Shown here: positions 12,201 through 22,860 of the stretch, one piece after another
Layout of the letters: each line of letters begins with the position of its first letter
Numbering within the stretch: the stretch's first letter is position 1
Assembly: GCA_020736575.1 (NCBI GenBank)
Contig: JAGPYM010000004.1
Location: forward strand, 1,302,001-1,366,000
Length of the DNA: 64,000 nucleotides
Reading direction: 5' to 3'
Source of the DNA: Thelonectria olida
Lineage: Eukaryota; Ascomycota; Sordariomycetes; Hypocreales; Nectriaceae
The notes under the pieces: generated by a model
The model's input: only the letters and a program-made list of their open reading frames with translations
The model's database searches: none
Told to the model about the DNA's origin: nothing
Translations under genes and position numbers: made by a program

Positions 12201-12995
12201 CTAGGTATGCAGCTTCCCACATAAGACAACGTCCTCGCCAAATGGATGCCATGACACGTCCGACAGCCTCGCAGCTGGTATGGGAACTCCCTCGGAGTTT
12301 TCGATCCCATCTGGAGATACGACGACGCCCCCTTTGCCGAGCCAGGTGGGCGCAATGGTAACGATGACAGAGTCAACCAGGGCGTGGCACTTGGGGTCAA
12401 GCAAAGAGTTGATGATCTGGCCACCCCCCTCAACCATGACACTTGACAAGCCCTCTTTGAGCAGGGCATCGAATACGACGCTCCAATCAAAGCGCATCCT
12501 CGCATCAGGACCCGAGGAGGTGGCTGCTATGGGGATATACTTGCCGCCATGTTGTTCGAGAAGTGCAACGCTCGCGGCAGGCAAGGACGGCGCCTCCACT
12601 CCGGTCAGGACGAAGGGGGCTAGCCCATGGCCAAGGCGGGCAACCTCAAAGACCTTGTCAGCAGCTGAAGGAGTCCAACGGAGATGGGGATCGATAATAA
12701 TGGGACGGGGGCTTGCACCACCGGGGGTGCGACAGTTGAGAGCAGGCGAATCGGCTAAGAGCGTGGATACCCCGATGAGGATGGCGGCATGGCGCGAGCG
12801 GAGGTGGTGGGTCATAGCTTTGGAGCCGGGCCCAGAGAGCCGGGTTCGGACACCGGGAGCCAGGGACAGAGACGAGTCGAGCGAGGTAGCAAAAGTCAGT
12901 GTAACAAAGGGCCGAGACAGCGACGTTGGAGGCTGAGAGGGAGGCAGTCGAGGCTCCAGAGCTGCCGCTTCGGGAGGGACAGTCAGGAATTCCAT
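12201..12995 (-). CDS. RIB7: 2,5-diamino-6-ribosylamino-pyrimidinone 5'-phosphate reductase
   Basis: A single-exon gene of 264 residues from the ATG at 12995. RIB7 is the NADPH-dependent reductase of the fungal riboflavin route, acting on the product of GTP cyclohydrolase II before deamination. Visible features of the RibD C-terminal/HTP reductase fold are VTLTFATSLDSSLS near the N-terminus, the HHLRSRHAAILIGVSTLLAD segment, NCRTPGG followed by PRPIIIDPHLRW, and SSVMVEGGGQIINSLL near residue 200, which is the conserved VEGG dinucleotide-binding turn. The frame stays open upstream to an ATG at 13223. That extra 76-residue extension is Ser/Phe-rich and pyrimidine-derived, so I regard it as leader. 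The start at MEFLTVPPEA is directly before the conserved domain. Confidence 0.92.
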   Translation of the reverse strand: MEFLTVPPEAAALEPRLPPSQPPTSLSRPFVTLTFATSLDSSLSLAPGVRTRLSGPGSKAMTHHLRSRHAAILIGVSTLLADSPALNCRTPGGASPRPIIIDPHLRWTPSAADKVFEVARLGHGLAPFVLTGVEAPSLPAASVALLEQHGGKYIPIAATSSGPDARMRFDWSVVFDALLKEGLSSVMVEGGGQIINSLLDPKCHALVDSVIVTIAPTWLGKGGVVVSPDGIENSEGVPIPAARLSDVSWHPFGEDVVLCGKLHT

Positions 12996-15730
12996 TGTGG
13001 GCGGTCGAGTTGGTGGTGGCAATCGAACAGAACAGAAAAGCAAATACGAAGAAAAAGAAAGGAAGAGAGAAGAAGACTTCCGATGATGCACGAATGTGGT
13101 GTTGTGAGAACTGCCGAAGTCTTGGCTGTGAGGTCGAGAAAGGTTTCGTGCATATATTAAAGAGCAAGATGCCGGCGGCAACTTTCGGATGTACGTGGGT
13201 GACGTCCGGTTGTGCAACAACAACGCAAGCGAAGCAGGTGCAGCGGGCCCAGAGAAGCGGGCGATGGTGGTCTGGGACGACCTAGTTTAGCGGCCAATGC
13301 AAAGCTAAGAGCCGAGAAGCTTGAGGCGGCAGGCACTGTAGCGTCGTTTCCGTGTTGAGGGTGATGACAGAGTCTGTTGCTGCGTGGATGTGGGAGGTTG
13401 GAAAGTCGGCGGATGAAGTCAAAGGTGGAAGGTAGAATGTGGGAGTGGAGTTCCGGATTTTCGATGGAACACCGACCGGAATGTGGCAGTCGCGGGGCGG
13501 CTCCAGGGTTTGGCGGGTCCTGCCACGGCAGGTGCGCCCGATTCCCCGAAGTACCTAGGATCTAGACCTTGAGTGGCAGGTGAACTTTCCTTTCTCGGTT
13601 TCGGAAGCTCCCAAGCTCCCCCAAGCTCCTTCCCCTAGCTCATCGACCAGATCGCCATCGCGAGAGCGCGACAATCACCTCGCCCAGACAAGCTCCCGTG
13701 CTCAATCGTTCGTAACCGAGATGAGGAGAGTTGGACTTTATTTCCTGCAAGTCTTCGTCCACTATTCTCGCAATAGTTGCCTGCCGAGATTCACATCTCC
13801 CAACTCCCTCAATCTTGGACTCTTGATACAGGCCCGGTCCTTGCCGCCTCCGCCTCACCCAAAGCCTTGCCAGTACCCATATCCCACTTGCCAACCGCCA
13901 TAGAGCCCCCGAGGCGATCTCTGTCGTCAAGAATTCCCTTCCCTCGCGCTGACAATTATGAGCCCCATATTCTCATTCTCCTCAATTCGTCCAAAAGATG
14001 CCTTTGCCTACTCTCCCGACTCAACCTGTCCCGAGACTTGAGGTCCGCGATACGGCCCACCCGTCGATCCTAGACAATCGAGATTCAGATTTTCCGTCTA
14101 TGGCCCGTAAGCCACTTTAGCTGCCCGCAGTCTCGCAGGATTTTCAATGAAAGTTGCCTTGGTGCGCCAGCTATGACGCAACAAAACATTGGCGACCCCA
14201 ACAAATGCGAGACCCTTGCCAAGGTGACAATTGTGCAAGCCGCTGTCAGCTCTGCATTGATGAGCCATTATCGATGCTAACGCCTTCAGGTTAAGGCGCT
14301 CAGAGCTCGCAGCTCGTGCCTGGGCGAAGGGGTGAGGCGGACGTTCAAGATTCACTAACTCCTTAGAAGTTGAGGCTGTGGAAAGGTGACTGGACTGTGG
14401 ACTTTGGCTGAGGGCTCCTTTCTTGCCTCCATGACACACCTCTACGGCGATCGTTCGATTTACTACACTTGGAAGAGCTCGTTCATGCATGATATCACAG
14501 CTTTCACATGTTCAGCATACAGGTGGCAACTCGCCATAGTGCAGTCGGCTGTCTCGGGTTAAATCACACCGACCTTCTCCGAATTAGCACCAACAGGTAC
14601 GACACACGACCTACCTAGCCAAAGGCCGTTTACTCTGCCCGTCGAGCACTCCAGCGCTTCAAGATAGCGGGCAGGTCAATTTCTGTCTTCTTTGCTGTCG
14701 GCAACCAGTGACATTCTCGAGGGATGTCTGCCCTGAAGGCTGGCCCAGCCTCCAACGGTGCAATGGGCCTGTCTTAGAAATGTCTCCAAGGAGCGGAGGC
14801 ATCACCGCCACTGAGGACTCGACGATAGGGTTGTGTAACGGTGAAATGCGGGAATAGCGCTCATCTCCCCACATGCCTGCCATTGAGTTTATTCCCAATG
14901 GGTCTACGTCAGACATACGAATGAGGCTAATCACTCGAATTGAGCGTTGCCTGCTCCCCTTCCGTGATGTCGACAAAAGAATCATCTAACAGAGTCTGAA
15001 TTATTCTATACATTAAATAGGGAGAGCCTTTCGTCCTACGGTCATTACAGGGCCAAGAGGGCCTAAGCACCATGGCAGGTTCCGATACAATGGCATCGAC
15101 GGAGCAAAGCCTACGGGGTGATGTCATTGGCACTGTCCCCTGGAATGCTCCTAGGGATACCAGCAACTCGCTGCTTCAAGTCCTTCTACATGGATACCCT
15201 TATCTGAATTGGATGGGCCTGTCTTCGTACGAAATAATACCTGTTGACTTTAATGACTAGGTTCTCACCTTACAAGTAGGTGGTTGATGCAGATCCAAAA
15301 TAGTGCAAATTTACACACTTCCTTCCATTCTGATAACGAATTGGAGTCTAAAATAGAAAAGCTCCGGGAGGCTTTGTCTTCGAAGTCAAGCCTCCCACTC
15401 CCCAGCTAAGTACAAGAGCGTACAGTGCGTCAAAATATGTAATTATGTACATGTACTGAAGTTAAGACTCCCTAGCAGTGGCAGATCAAATATATCAAGA
15501 GCAGGTAGAGATTTGTGCTGCCATCATCTGCTTGCTTACCTAGTAGGGATATACTTACGTCCGGTATCGATGCAGTTCTAGTGAACAGGGAAGTCTAGTC
15601 AAGGTTCGATACAAGCCTCGAACATTAGGTAAAGTGCGACGTTTGGTTTTACTTCTCCTTTTCCATCGTTGTATCCTGACTGTTTGCCTCGTGCACACTA
15701 GTTTGCTACCCAGAGAGCTCCAAACTCATC
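12996..15730. other. 2.7 kb intergenic region upstream of RIB7
   Basis: It contains the RIB7 promoter and, at its right end, the 3' side of the AlkB-like gene. Small frames (for example 13580-13903 and 14098-14490) have no domain and no convincing splice partners. The stretch 13570-14070 is pyrimidine-rich like a transcribed leader, but I cannot attach it to a coding region. A non-coding RNA cannot be excluded. Confidence 0.45.
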
Positions 15731-17034
15731 CTACCTACCAGGTATTGGTGTCCCATCATCATCAAATTCTGCCCACTGAAAGAAGCCGCAACTCTCCCGT
15801 TCCGGAACGTTGCTCGCATAGCACATCCAAAAGTATCTCCCAAAGTTTTCCTTATTCTTTTGCACTACGCGAAGAACGCATGGCATCTTACAAGGGCACC
15901 TGGGCGTAAACTTTGGGTGCATATTTGCTCGGTAGTCCCGATATGTAATATTAATTCGCGTTGTGCCCGCAAGAGGATGCGGGTCGATCGATAGGGCAGC
16001 CGAAATGCAGTGCTTCCACTCCTCTTGCATCTCGGCGTGCATCACGAGTAGCGAGTTGTGTGGTAGGTGGATAGAGATTTGGCCCTCTGCGTCAGGGTCT
16101 TCTATCGACTGATCATTGCCGTTCTTGGGCATCACTCTGCGGACTCGGAACTCGCGAGCAACTCCCAACGAGAGGGAGCCAATGATTGCTCGAGGGCCAA
16201 GGTAGGTGAGTCGATCGCTGTGCCAACCCACACTTTCCTGGGGCCCATTGTAACAGTTGACGAAGGCCGCGTTGGGAAACCAGGGGTCTGGCGGTTGATA
16301 CTTCAATTTCTTACCGCCGGGATATCGAGTTTTGATTCGATTCTGGACCTGCCTGTTGACTGCCTCCTGGACCTTGGGCTTGACCTTGGTGAGTTGTGGT
16401 GTAATTCGCCGAACATCCTACGCATTGTTAGTATCAGCGCCTAACCGTGGAATCAACTTGTCACAGCGCATACCGTTAGCTTGGCCCCATTGTAATGGTA
16501 CTCGGTTTTTTGCGCCGTGATTTCATCGTAGCTTTCGACATAAAAGCTTGACGTATGCGGGCTTGATACGACGTTGTCGAAGAGCTGGAATGTAATTTTC
16601 TCGTACGACTTCGACTCCTCTAGCAATTCCCTAAGCAGCTCATTTGCTTCTTCCGACGGGAGGAAGTTGTGGACGATAGTGCACGGCGTATGCTCAGCAA
16701 CGTCGTCTGGATCGTACAGGTGCAGTGTGCTGCCTTTCTTGGGTTTGAGCTTCTTCTTCGCCGGTGATGCTGAACCCTTAGGCGTAGCGTATTGCTTCAA
16801 GGATTTCTGATATCCAATGGCTCCGCTGCCCTTCTTAGTTTGTGAGGGCAGTCTGAGGGACGCAGATGCTTGTGATACGGAGCCGTCGTGGGCTAGTAAG
16901 ATATCAAGAAGAGCCTCCTGGTCCAGCCCTGGGTGCAGTGATGATAAAAGGGCAAGCTTGACTTCGGTTGGTTCTTCAGATTCTGAGGGCTCTGGACTTG
17001 GTTTGCGTTTAGGACGCGTCAAAAACGCCTTCAT
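15731..17034 (-). CDS. AlkB-type 2OG-Fe(II) dioxygenase with N-terminal CUE-like and C-terminal GRF zinc finger
   Basis: Exons 17034-16474 and 16417-15731 (intron with donor GTATGC and branch ACTAAC) give 415 residues. Order: a basic N-terminus, a CUE-like three-helix segment at about 24-62 (LHPGLDQEALLDILLAHDGS), a basic linker with KKKLKPKK at 93-100, the AlkB double-stranded beta-helix domain at about 115-350, and a zf-GRF module at about 360-400. The iron ligands are visible as His253-Ser-Asp255 and His323 (in EEWKHCIS). The 2-oxoglutarate and substrate arginines fit Arg341 and Arg347 in RINITYR. The GRF finger shows CPCKMPC, GRYFWMC and a last Cys397. By family this should be an ALKBH2/3-like nuclear enzyme removing 1-methyladenine and 3-methylcytosine from DNA. 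GRF fingers usually bind single-stranded DNA and CUE domains bind ubiquitin. The substrate is inferred. It is divergent from PEX7 across 448 bp. Confidence 0.88.
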
Positions 17035-17482
17035 CTTCTGTATAGTCGAACATCCAGAAGAATGTTTTGATTCATCGTTTCATTCGAATGGTAAAACACG
17101 GCAGGGCCATGATCGATCCGAGTTTGAAAGCAACACTGATGGCTCCGCTTGTCAATTGAGACGAAGGGCGTGGTGGCGTTCAGTTCAAACACGCGAAAGC
17201 ACGTGAAGGGAGAGGGCTAAATAGACTCGGTAAGTGCATAAGAACCTGGTATGACGCAGGCGTCCCGATAGTTACATCAGTCACACCCCGCCGCGGCTTG
17301 GCTCCATTCCCAGCTTACCGAGGCACATGTTAATTCAGATACTTGAAGTGCAGAGCTTCCTCCTTCATACAACTCAATCTAGCTTGCATGAAAGACAAGC
17401 CATGGTGAATTGTGGCACTCTTTTATCATAACGTCCCTCTAATTGAACGCGACTTGGCTTTTGGCGCCCAAGATCCGACATC
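17035..17482. promoter_or_regulatory. Divergent promoter of the AlkB-like gene and PEX7
   Basis: This 448-bp interval separates the two start codons and must contain both core promoters and leaders. I see no clear palindrome or TATA box that decides a transcription start. Confidence 0.55.
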
Positions 17483-18665
17483 ATGGCTGCAATGCTCGAG
17501 TTTCGCACCCAAGGGTACAATCCCTACGCCGTCAAGTACTCGCCCTACTACGATTCACGCATTGCCGTCGCGTCCTCGGCCAACTTTGGGATCGTTGGAA
17601 ATGGCCGTGTGTTTGCTCTTGGGCTGACAGCCCAGGGCGTCCAGGTTGAGAAGACGTACGCGCAGTTTCCTCTCGGCGCAAGGGCCGTACCCCGCCAAGC
17701 GACGCTCCAGAGCTGATGATGTGCTTCTCTTGTAGATTCGACACGAACGATGCGCTCTACGACTTGGCTTGGTCAGAAATTAACGAGAATCAATTAATAA
17801 CGGCTTGCGGAGACGGGTCGTTGAAACTTTTTGATCTGGGGGTGGACGACTTCCCCGTCATGAACTTCCATGAACATAAGAGAGAGACCTTCTCAGTGTG
17901 CTGGAGCCCTGTCACCAAGGATACCTTCATTTCCAGCTCATGGGACGGCACAGTCAAGCTTGTCAGTCCCTTCTTCCTTTGTTGAATGCGAAAGCTAACA
18001 AGCTTCAGTGGTCTCCAACAAGGAACCATTCCATCAAAACACTCCCGATTGGAAACTGCACTTACAGCACCTCATTCTGTCCATCCAACCCTGCACTCAT
18101 CTCCGCCGTGTCCTCCGACTCCCACCTACGTATCTTCGACCTCAGAACCCCATCCTCAGCCAAGTACCACCTCACCACCAGCATTCCAGTGCATGCACCG
18201 CCAGCCCAACCAGGCGCGGCCATGGGACCTCCAAATCAGCCGGCCGAGATCCTCACCCACGACTGGAACAAGTATAGGGACACGGTGATTGCCACAGGCG
18301 GTGTAGATAGGGTTCTGCGCACCTTTGACATTCGAAACCCGTCTGGAGGTCCTCTTTCCGTCATGCAAGGCCACGAGTATGCCGTCCGTCGACTCGCATG
18401 GAGCCCTCACGCAAGCGACACCTTGATCAGCGCGAGTTACGACATGACGGTTCGTCTCTGGAACGACGGCTCCGCACAAGCTCAAGATCCTACCATGGCG
18501 CCGGGACTGGGCATGCAAATGGGTATCATGAACCGCCACACCGAATTCGTTACTGGCGTGGACTGGTGTCTATTTGGCATGGGCGGCTGGGTAGCCACGG
18601 TTGGCTGGGATGAGAGAGTCCTACTGTGGGATGCCAACATGCTGATGGGTCAACAAATGGCCTGA
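17483..18665 (+). CDS. PEX7: Peroxisomal targeting signal 2 receptor, WD40 protein
   Basis: Exons 17483-17655, 17736-17961 and 18009-18665 give 351 residues, the usual PEX7 size. PEX7 binds the PTS2 nonapeptide of cargo such as thiolase in the cytosol and, with a co-receptor (PEX20 type in filamentous fungi), delivers it to the peroxisomal docking complex. The N-terminus LEFRTQGYNPYAVKYSPYYD is characteristic of this subfamily. WD40 blades follow, with LYDLAWSE, KLFDLGV, FSVCWSP, SSWDGTVKLWSP, LRIFDLR, LRTFDIR, VRRLAWSPH, YDMTVRLWND and ATVGWDERVLLWD. A short insertion rich in Pro/Ala (about residues 185-205) precedes the fourth blade. The second exon joins in phase 0 at KL|WSP, rebuilding a blade strand, which supports the splice sites. 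Confidence 0.94.
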
Positions 18666-19219
18666 AGTTCTCTTTTAAAAGGGTGATTCGGCGGTTCTCG
18701 GCGTTGAGATTGGAGTTTAACAATGTAACTTGGAACGACTCGTAGGGTTGGCGTTTTGGATACCAGTTCGAGCGAGTTGACTACCTAGGAAAACAACCTG
18801 TTCTTCTCAAAGTGATATGAATACCAAGCATCGATGGAACCATTTTTAATGTCTTCCAAGCTGGTGCTTTCTGATAACTAGGGAAGTAGTGTATCTGTTT
18901 GCGCAGAGGAGACAGCCGTGGTGTTGCGAAATAAGATAGGAGTGGAAGCTGAGGACGAGAGCGAAGAATCTTTATAATACACGCAAAAGTAGGATTAGAT
19001 AACCGTTCTAAAAGTAGAGTTGTCGTGCACTTCGGCCACTTGGATATAATGCTCCCTTCGTACAAAGCCGTATCCCCCATTTTGTTCTATCTTACACACG
19101 CCTATGCCATACAAATGTGCCCAGTATAAGTACAAAACCCACCCAATAACAAGGATTCGTCATAACATCGCATATGCAGATGGCATACGAAGAAAGAGCA
19201 ACGCTGCCATTAAGCAGCC
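18666..19219. other. Convergent 3' region of PEX7 and MSS116
   Basis: 554 bp between two stop codons in tail-to-tail arrangement. It should hold both 3' untranslated regions. I see no gene, repeat or strong hairpin in it. Confidence 0.5.
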
Positions 19220-21326
19220 TCACCTGACATAGAAACTGTTGTCCATATTGGAGCCAAGACCACCATCCTCGCCACCGTTACGGCGTCCATAACCACCTCG
19301 ATTATCCCGGTCCCAACGGCTACCAGAGTTACCGCCGCCACGATCATTCCGGCCCCAACGACTGCCAGAACCACCACGGGTATCGCGGCCACGGCCTCCG
19401 TCGTCGCGACGGATATTATTGCGCATCGAGTCAAAGGCATCACCAGACTCTTGGCCATCAAAGCGAGATCCTTGGTTATCGCGGTCCCTTCCATGGCTTC
19501 GAGCGTCTCTCCTCACATCTGAGATGTTCATTCCCTTGGCACGAGTCAAGCCCATGAGCGAGACCCATCTCCTGGACACACTTGGCGGAGCGTCCCAGCC
19601 CCAGCCATGGACGGCCCAATCGTTCACTTCCTCAGCGACAGTGTTCATCTTGTCCCCACCGACCATGCCAAACATGGAGGTGTAAGTGCTGGCCAGCACC
19701 TGTTTAGGCATAACAGCGAAAAGGTTCTTGGTGTGCTGGTGCGCAGGAGTCAACTCGCCGCCCGAAGCCAGGTCAACATCAGCGCTCTCAAGGCTATTGT
19801 TTTGGGTGAGAGGCAGTCCCTTCAGCATCTTCCTAGCGCTGGAGATGGAGGAATGGGGAACAATGATCCAACCCTCGCCCTCTTTGCCCTGCCTTCCGGT
19901 TCGACCGAGACGATGAATGTACGACTCTCGGTCTCGGGGAACGTCCACTTGAATAACGTGCGTGACGTCAGGGAAATCCATACCTCGAGCGGTCACATCG
20001 GAAGAGAACAGAACAGCTTCCTTCCCCTTGCGGAACATATCAGCGGCCTTCTGGCGCTGCATTTGGCTGAGTTTAGACTGGATGGAATAGGTGGCAAGAT
20101 GTCTACCTTCGATGCGACTGCGACGACGTTCAAAGCCCATTTCACCAGCAAGCTCAACCAAGGCGGTAGTGTTGAAGTAAACGATAGCTTTGAAGGGTCG
20201 GGCGCTAGGGTCCTCCGCGGCCTTCGCATGTTCTCGGTCGATGAGCTCAAATAGAGAAGGGAAAACATTTGACCAGGAGCTGACTGCGACAATGCGTTGG
20301 GGAACCTTCTCGTGAGTGAGAGACTCATTCTCGGGAATGGTCTGCACAAACTCGAAGTCGTTAGCCCGAACCATGGTCCGGGCGAGACGAATCACAGTGT
20401 CGGGGATAGTTGCAGAGACGAGCACAGTCTGGCGAACCTTCTCGCCCTGCTTCGGGAGGAGCCCAATAATTTCGTTGAGCTCCCTCTCGAATCCGACATC
20501 GAGCATCCGATCAGCCTCATCCAGAACGAGAGCGGCCAAGTTAGGGGCATCAATTCCACTGGTAGGGTCCTGGAGCAGGTCGTTCAATCGGCCGGGGGTA
20601 GCAATGAGAAGGTGGCATCCTTCCCGTCGGGTTCTTTGGAGCATTTGGCGCTTCGCTGTGCCTCCGACGGCACTCTGAACAACCAGACCAGTGTTCTTGA
20701 CGAGACGGCGAGCTTCCATGGCAATTTGTTCAGCAAGTTCTCGAGTCGGAGACAGCACAATGCCACGGATATCACCGGAATGGGCATCGCGTCTAGCTCC
20801 TCTATTGGCTAGCGAAGGGTCTTCATTGATCATCCTCTGGAGGAGAGGGAGCAGGAAGGCAATGGTCTTGCCAGTGCCGGTCTTGGCCTGGGCAACACTG
20901 AATTGGTCAGATAAGTGAGTAAAAGAGCGGGTGGGTATATGACACTTACATATCGGTTCCCTTGAGTGCCGGCTGGATAGTCTTGGCCTGGACAGGCGTC
21001 ATCTCATCGTAATTTAGCTCATGAGTGATGGCACGGAGAATGTTGGGGTGAATCCCATCCAAGTCGGTGAATTTGACGGTCTCGTCGGGACTGGTGGTCC
21101 GGGCGGTAGCGGAGGTCTCTTCCTGCGCGGCGGGTGCTTCGCTGCTGTAGGCTCGAGCGATGGAAGCAATTCTGTTCAAGGGTGTGATTGAGGATGGGAT
21201 GGAAGCAATCCGGCGGCTGGCGATGGGCAAAGTTCGAGTCTGGGAAATGAGCGAGGCGGAGGCAGCAGACCTAGCCGAAGCGGTGCAGCGACGAAGACTG
21301 TTTCTGAACATTATGGCTGACGACAC
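19220..21326 (-). CDS. MSS116: Mitochondrial DEAD-box RNA helicase
   Basis: Exons 21326-20950 and 20897-19220 give 684 residues. The first 60 residues are rich in Arg, Ser and Ala with no acidic residues (NSLRRCTASARSAASAS), a typical mitochondrial presequence. Helicase motifs follow: Q motif MTPVQ, motif I AQAKTGTGKT (about 128-137, rebuilt exactly across the intron), PTRELA, TPGR, motif II DEAD at about 252-255, SAT, TARGMD and HRLGRTGR. The last 90 residues are an RGG-rich basic tail (RDTRGGSGSRWGRND), as in yeast Mss116, where the tail aids RNA binding. By family it acts as an RNA chaperone for group I/II intron splicing and translation in mitochondria. Its upstream region has two CACGTG boxes and CCAAT motifs. 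Confidence 0.92.
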
Positions 21327-21779
21327 CTGGATTGATCAGGTCGTAAGAAATAATGAAGCGGGGGAAACTGGAAAAAAAGCCTGAAGTGGCAATGCTTGAG
21401 GGAAGAAAAAAGTCCAGAGGATGTCGGCGCGTCGCAAATTTGGATATGGGTGGAGGGTGGAATTTTTCAATCGACTAGCCGTTATCTTAGTTTATCGGGG
21501 GTGGATCCGGTTATCGCCGACCCAATGAGGTCACGTGGAGCCGCGAGACTGCTGAAGGCCGAATGAAAAGCGAATTCTTCCATGTCTCCTCAGCACGTGA
21601 TGTGAGAATGATCAATTACAACCTTGCCATTGGTCAACGAGACGTGGTGACTTGATGCATTCTCGTCTATTCATTACCATAACAATCTAGTTATCTATCA
21701 GTCTAAAGAATAACCCTTAATCCCATATGTTTTGTCTATATTTATCCCTTCCAAATCCAAGCTCCACTTAAGCTGGTGG
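21327..21779 (-). promoter_or_regulatory. Upstream region of MSS116 with CACGTG and CCAAT boxes
   Basis: CACGTG occurs at 21532-21537 and 21594-21599. CCAAT occurs at 21522 on the plus strand and, as ATTGG, at 21629-21633. CACGTG is the core of bHLH sites, and CCAAT is bound by the Hap complex, which commonly controls respiratory genes. Activity at this locus is inferred. The left-hand neighbour of the interval is the MSS116 start; the right end is the 3' side of the unknown membrane protein gene. Confidence 0.5.
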
Positions 21780-22860
21780 TCATTGGATCCTGGACCCGTT
21801 TCTAACACTCCCGCCATTTCTACCACTCAACTTGGACAGACCCTCACCAACGCCATCCGAGATACCCTGAGCAACACTATCCACTGTCCAAATCACTGCT
21901 TCAGTAAGGGCCTGACCAACTTTTCCATCGTTCATTTGACACACCGTCTCGGTTAGAGAGGCGCTCTGCTTTCCAATCGAATTGGCAAATTGCACGCCAT
22001 GGCCAACGACCCTCTCAGACAACTTGTACTTTCTCTCCATCCGTGCCGCAGATCTGACAAGATATACGACATAGGGCATCAAGAAGCTCAGGACGAAGAC
22101 GAGATTAACGACTGTCATCTGCACTCCACGGTGAAGAATGGACCTTGGTTGGCAATTACTTGACATCTGTTGGGCCGTTGAACCAGCTTCCGGCCGAACT
22201 GCGATTACATTGGGCTGGGTGATGTTCTTGGGCAAGGCGGCGTGAATTCGTTCTAGCTCGCAAGCATCAAGGTCTTGAGGAAGGGCTTTGAGAAGATAAG
22301 TCACGCCATCGATAAAGGCCTTGCGTTCGAAGAGAATGTCCTCGTCTCCCACAGCCGGCTTGCCTCCATCTGTAGAAATATTGACCAAGCTGGTGCCTAC
22401 CAAAGGTTCAATCAGTAACATTGCGCGGCCACAGCAATCGAATGGGCTGTTTCTTACCCTGCCTGGCGAACTTCCAATGAACGCCAGAGGCAGCCCTGGC
22501 AGGTTTTGCGTCCTCTCTTGCCTCCGAGTACAGAACCTTACTCATCGGTCGTACTTGCGCAGTTTTGGGATCTTGGTCGCGCCCAACGTCGTCCTGGTCC
22601 ATAATCTCAGTGACTAGCGGCTCTTGGGTCAACTTTGCCACGCTGGTGTCTGAGAGAGGTCGGGGTTTCCTTTCCGAGACCAAAACTCCAGGCCGCAAGG
22701 TATGGAGACTTATACTGCGTCGGAGGAACCGGATGGGTCCCATGCCTGACTGTAGAGACGTGGGGAGCATGGCAACGACGCTTGAGATCCTACTCTCGGT
22801 GATTTGGTCGACTTCAATCTCATCAAAGTCTTGGACCAAAGTTTTCCGATCAGGAGACAT
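21780..22860 (-). CDS. Conserved-looking hypothetical protein with one membrane segment
   Basis: Exons 22860-22458 and 22396-21780 give 339 residues. I do not recognise the family. The N-terminal half is hydrophilic, with an acidic start (LVQDFDEIEVDQITES) and basic stretches. The middle (about 136-200) holds a mixed-charge region with KAFIDGVTYLLKALPQDL. One strong hydrophobic helix lies at about 228-250 (VVNLVFVLSFLMPYVVYLV). The C-terminal 85 residues are soluble, Ser/Gly-rich and end in RNGSRIQ. There is no signal peptide, so a single-pass membrane protein with a large N-terminal soluble part is the simplest reading. The intron is a regular 61 nt and rebuilds RQ-GTSLVNI. It lies upstream of MSS116 on the same strand, 453 bp apart. 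Confidence 0.75.

Noticed and set aside
12996..13223. 76-residue N-terminal extension of RIB7
   Set aside because: Frame is open, but the sequence is Ser/Phe-rich leader-like and the family domain starts at the inner ATG.
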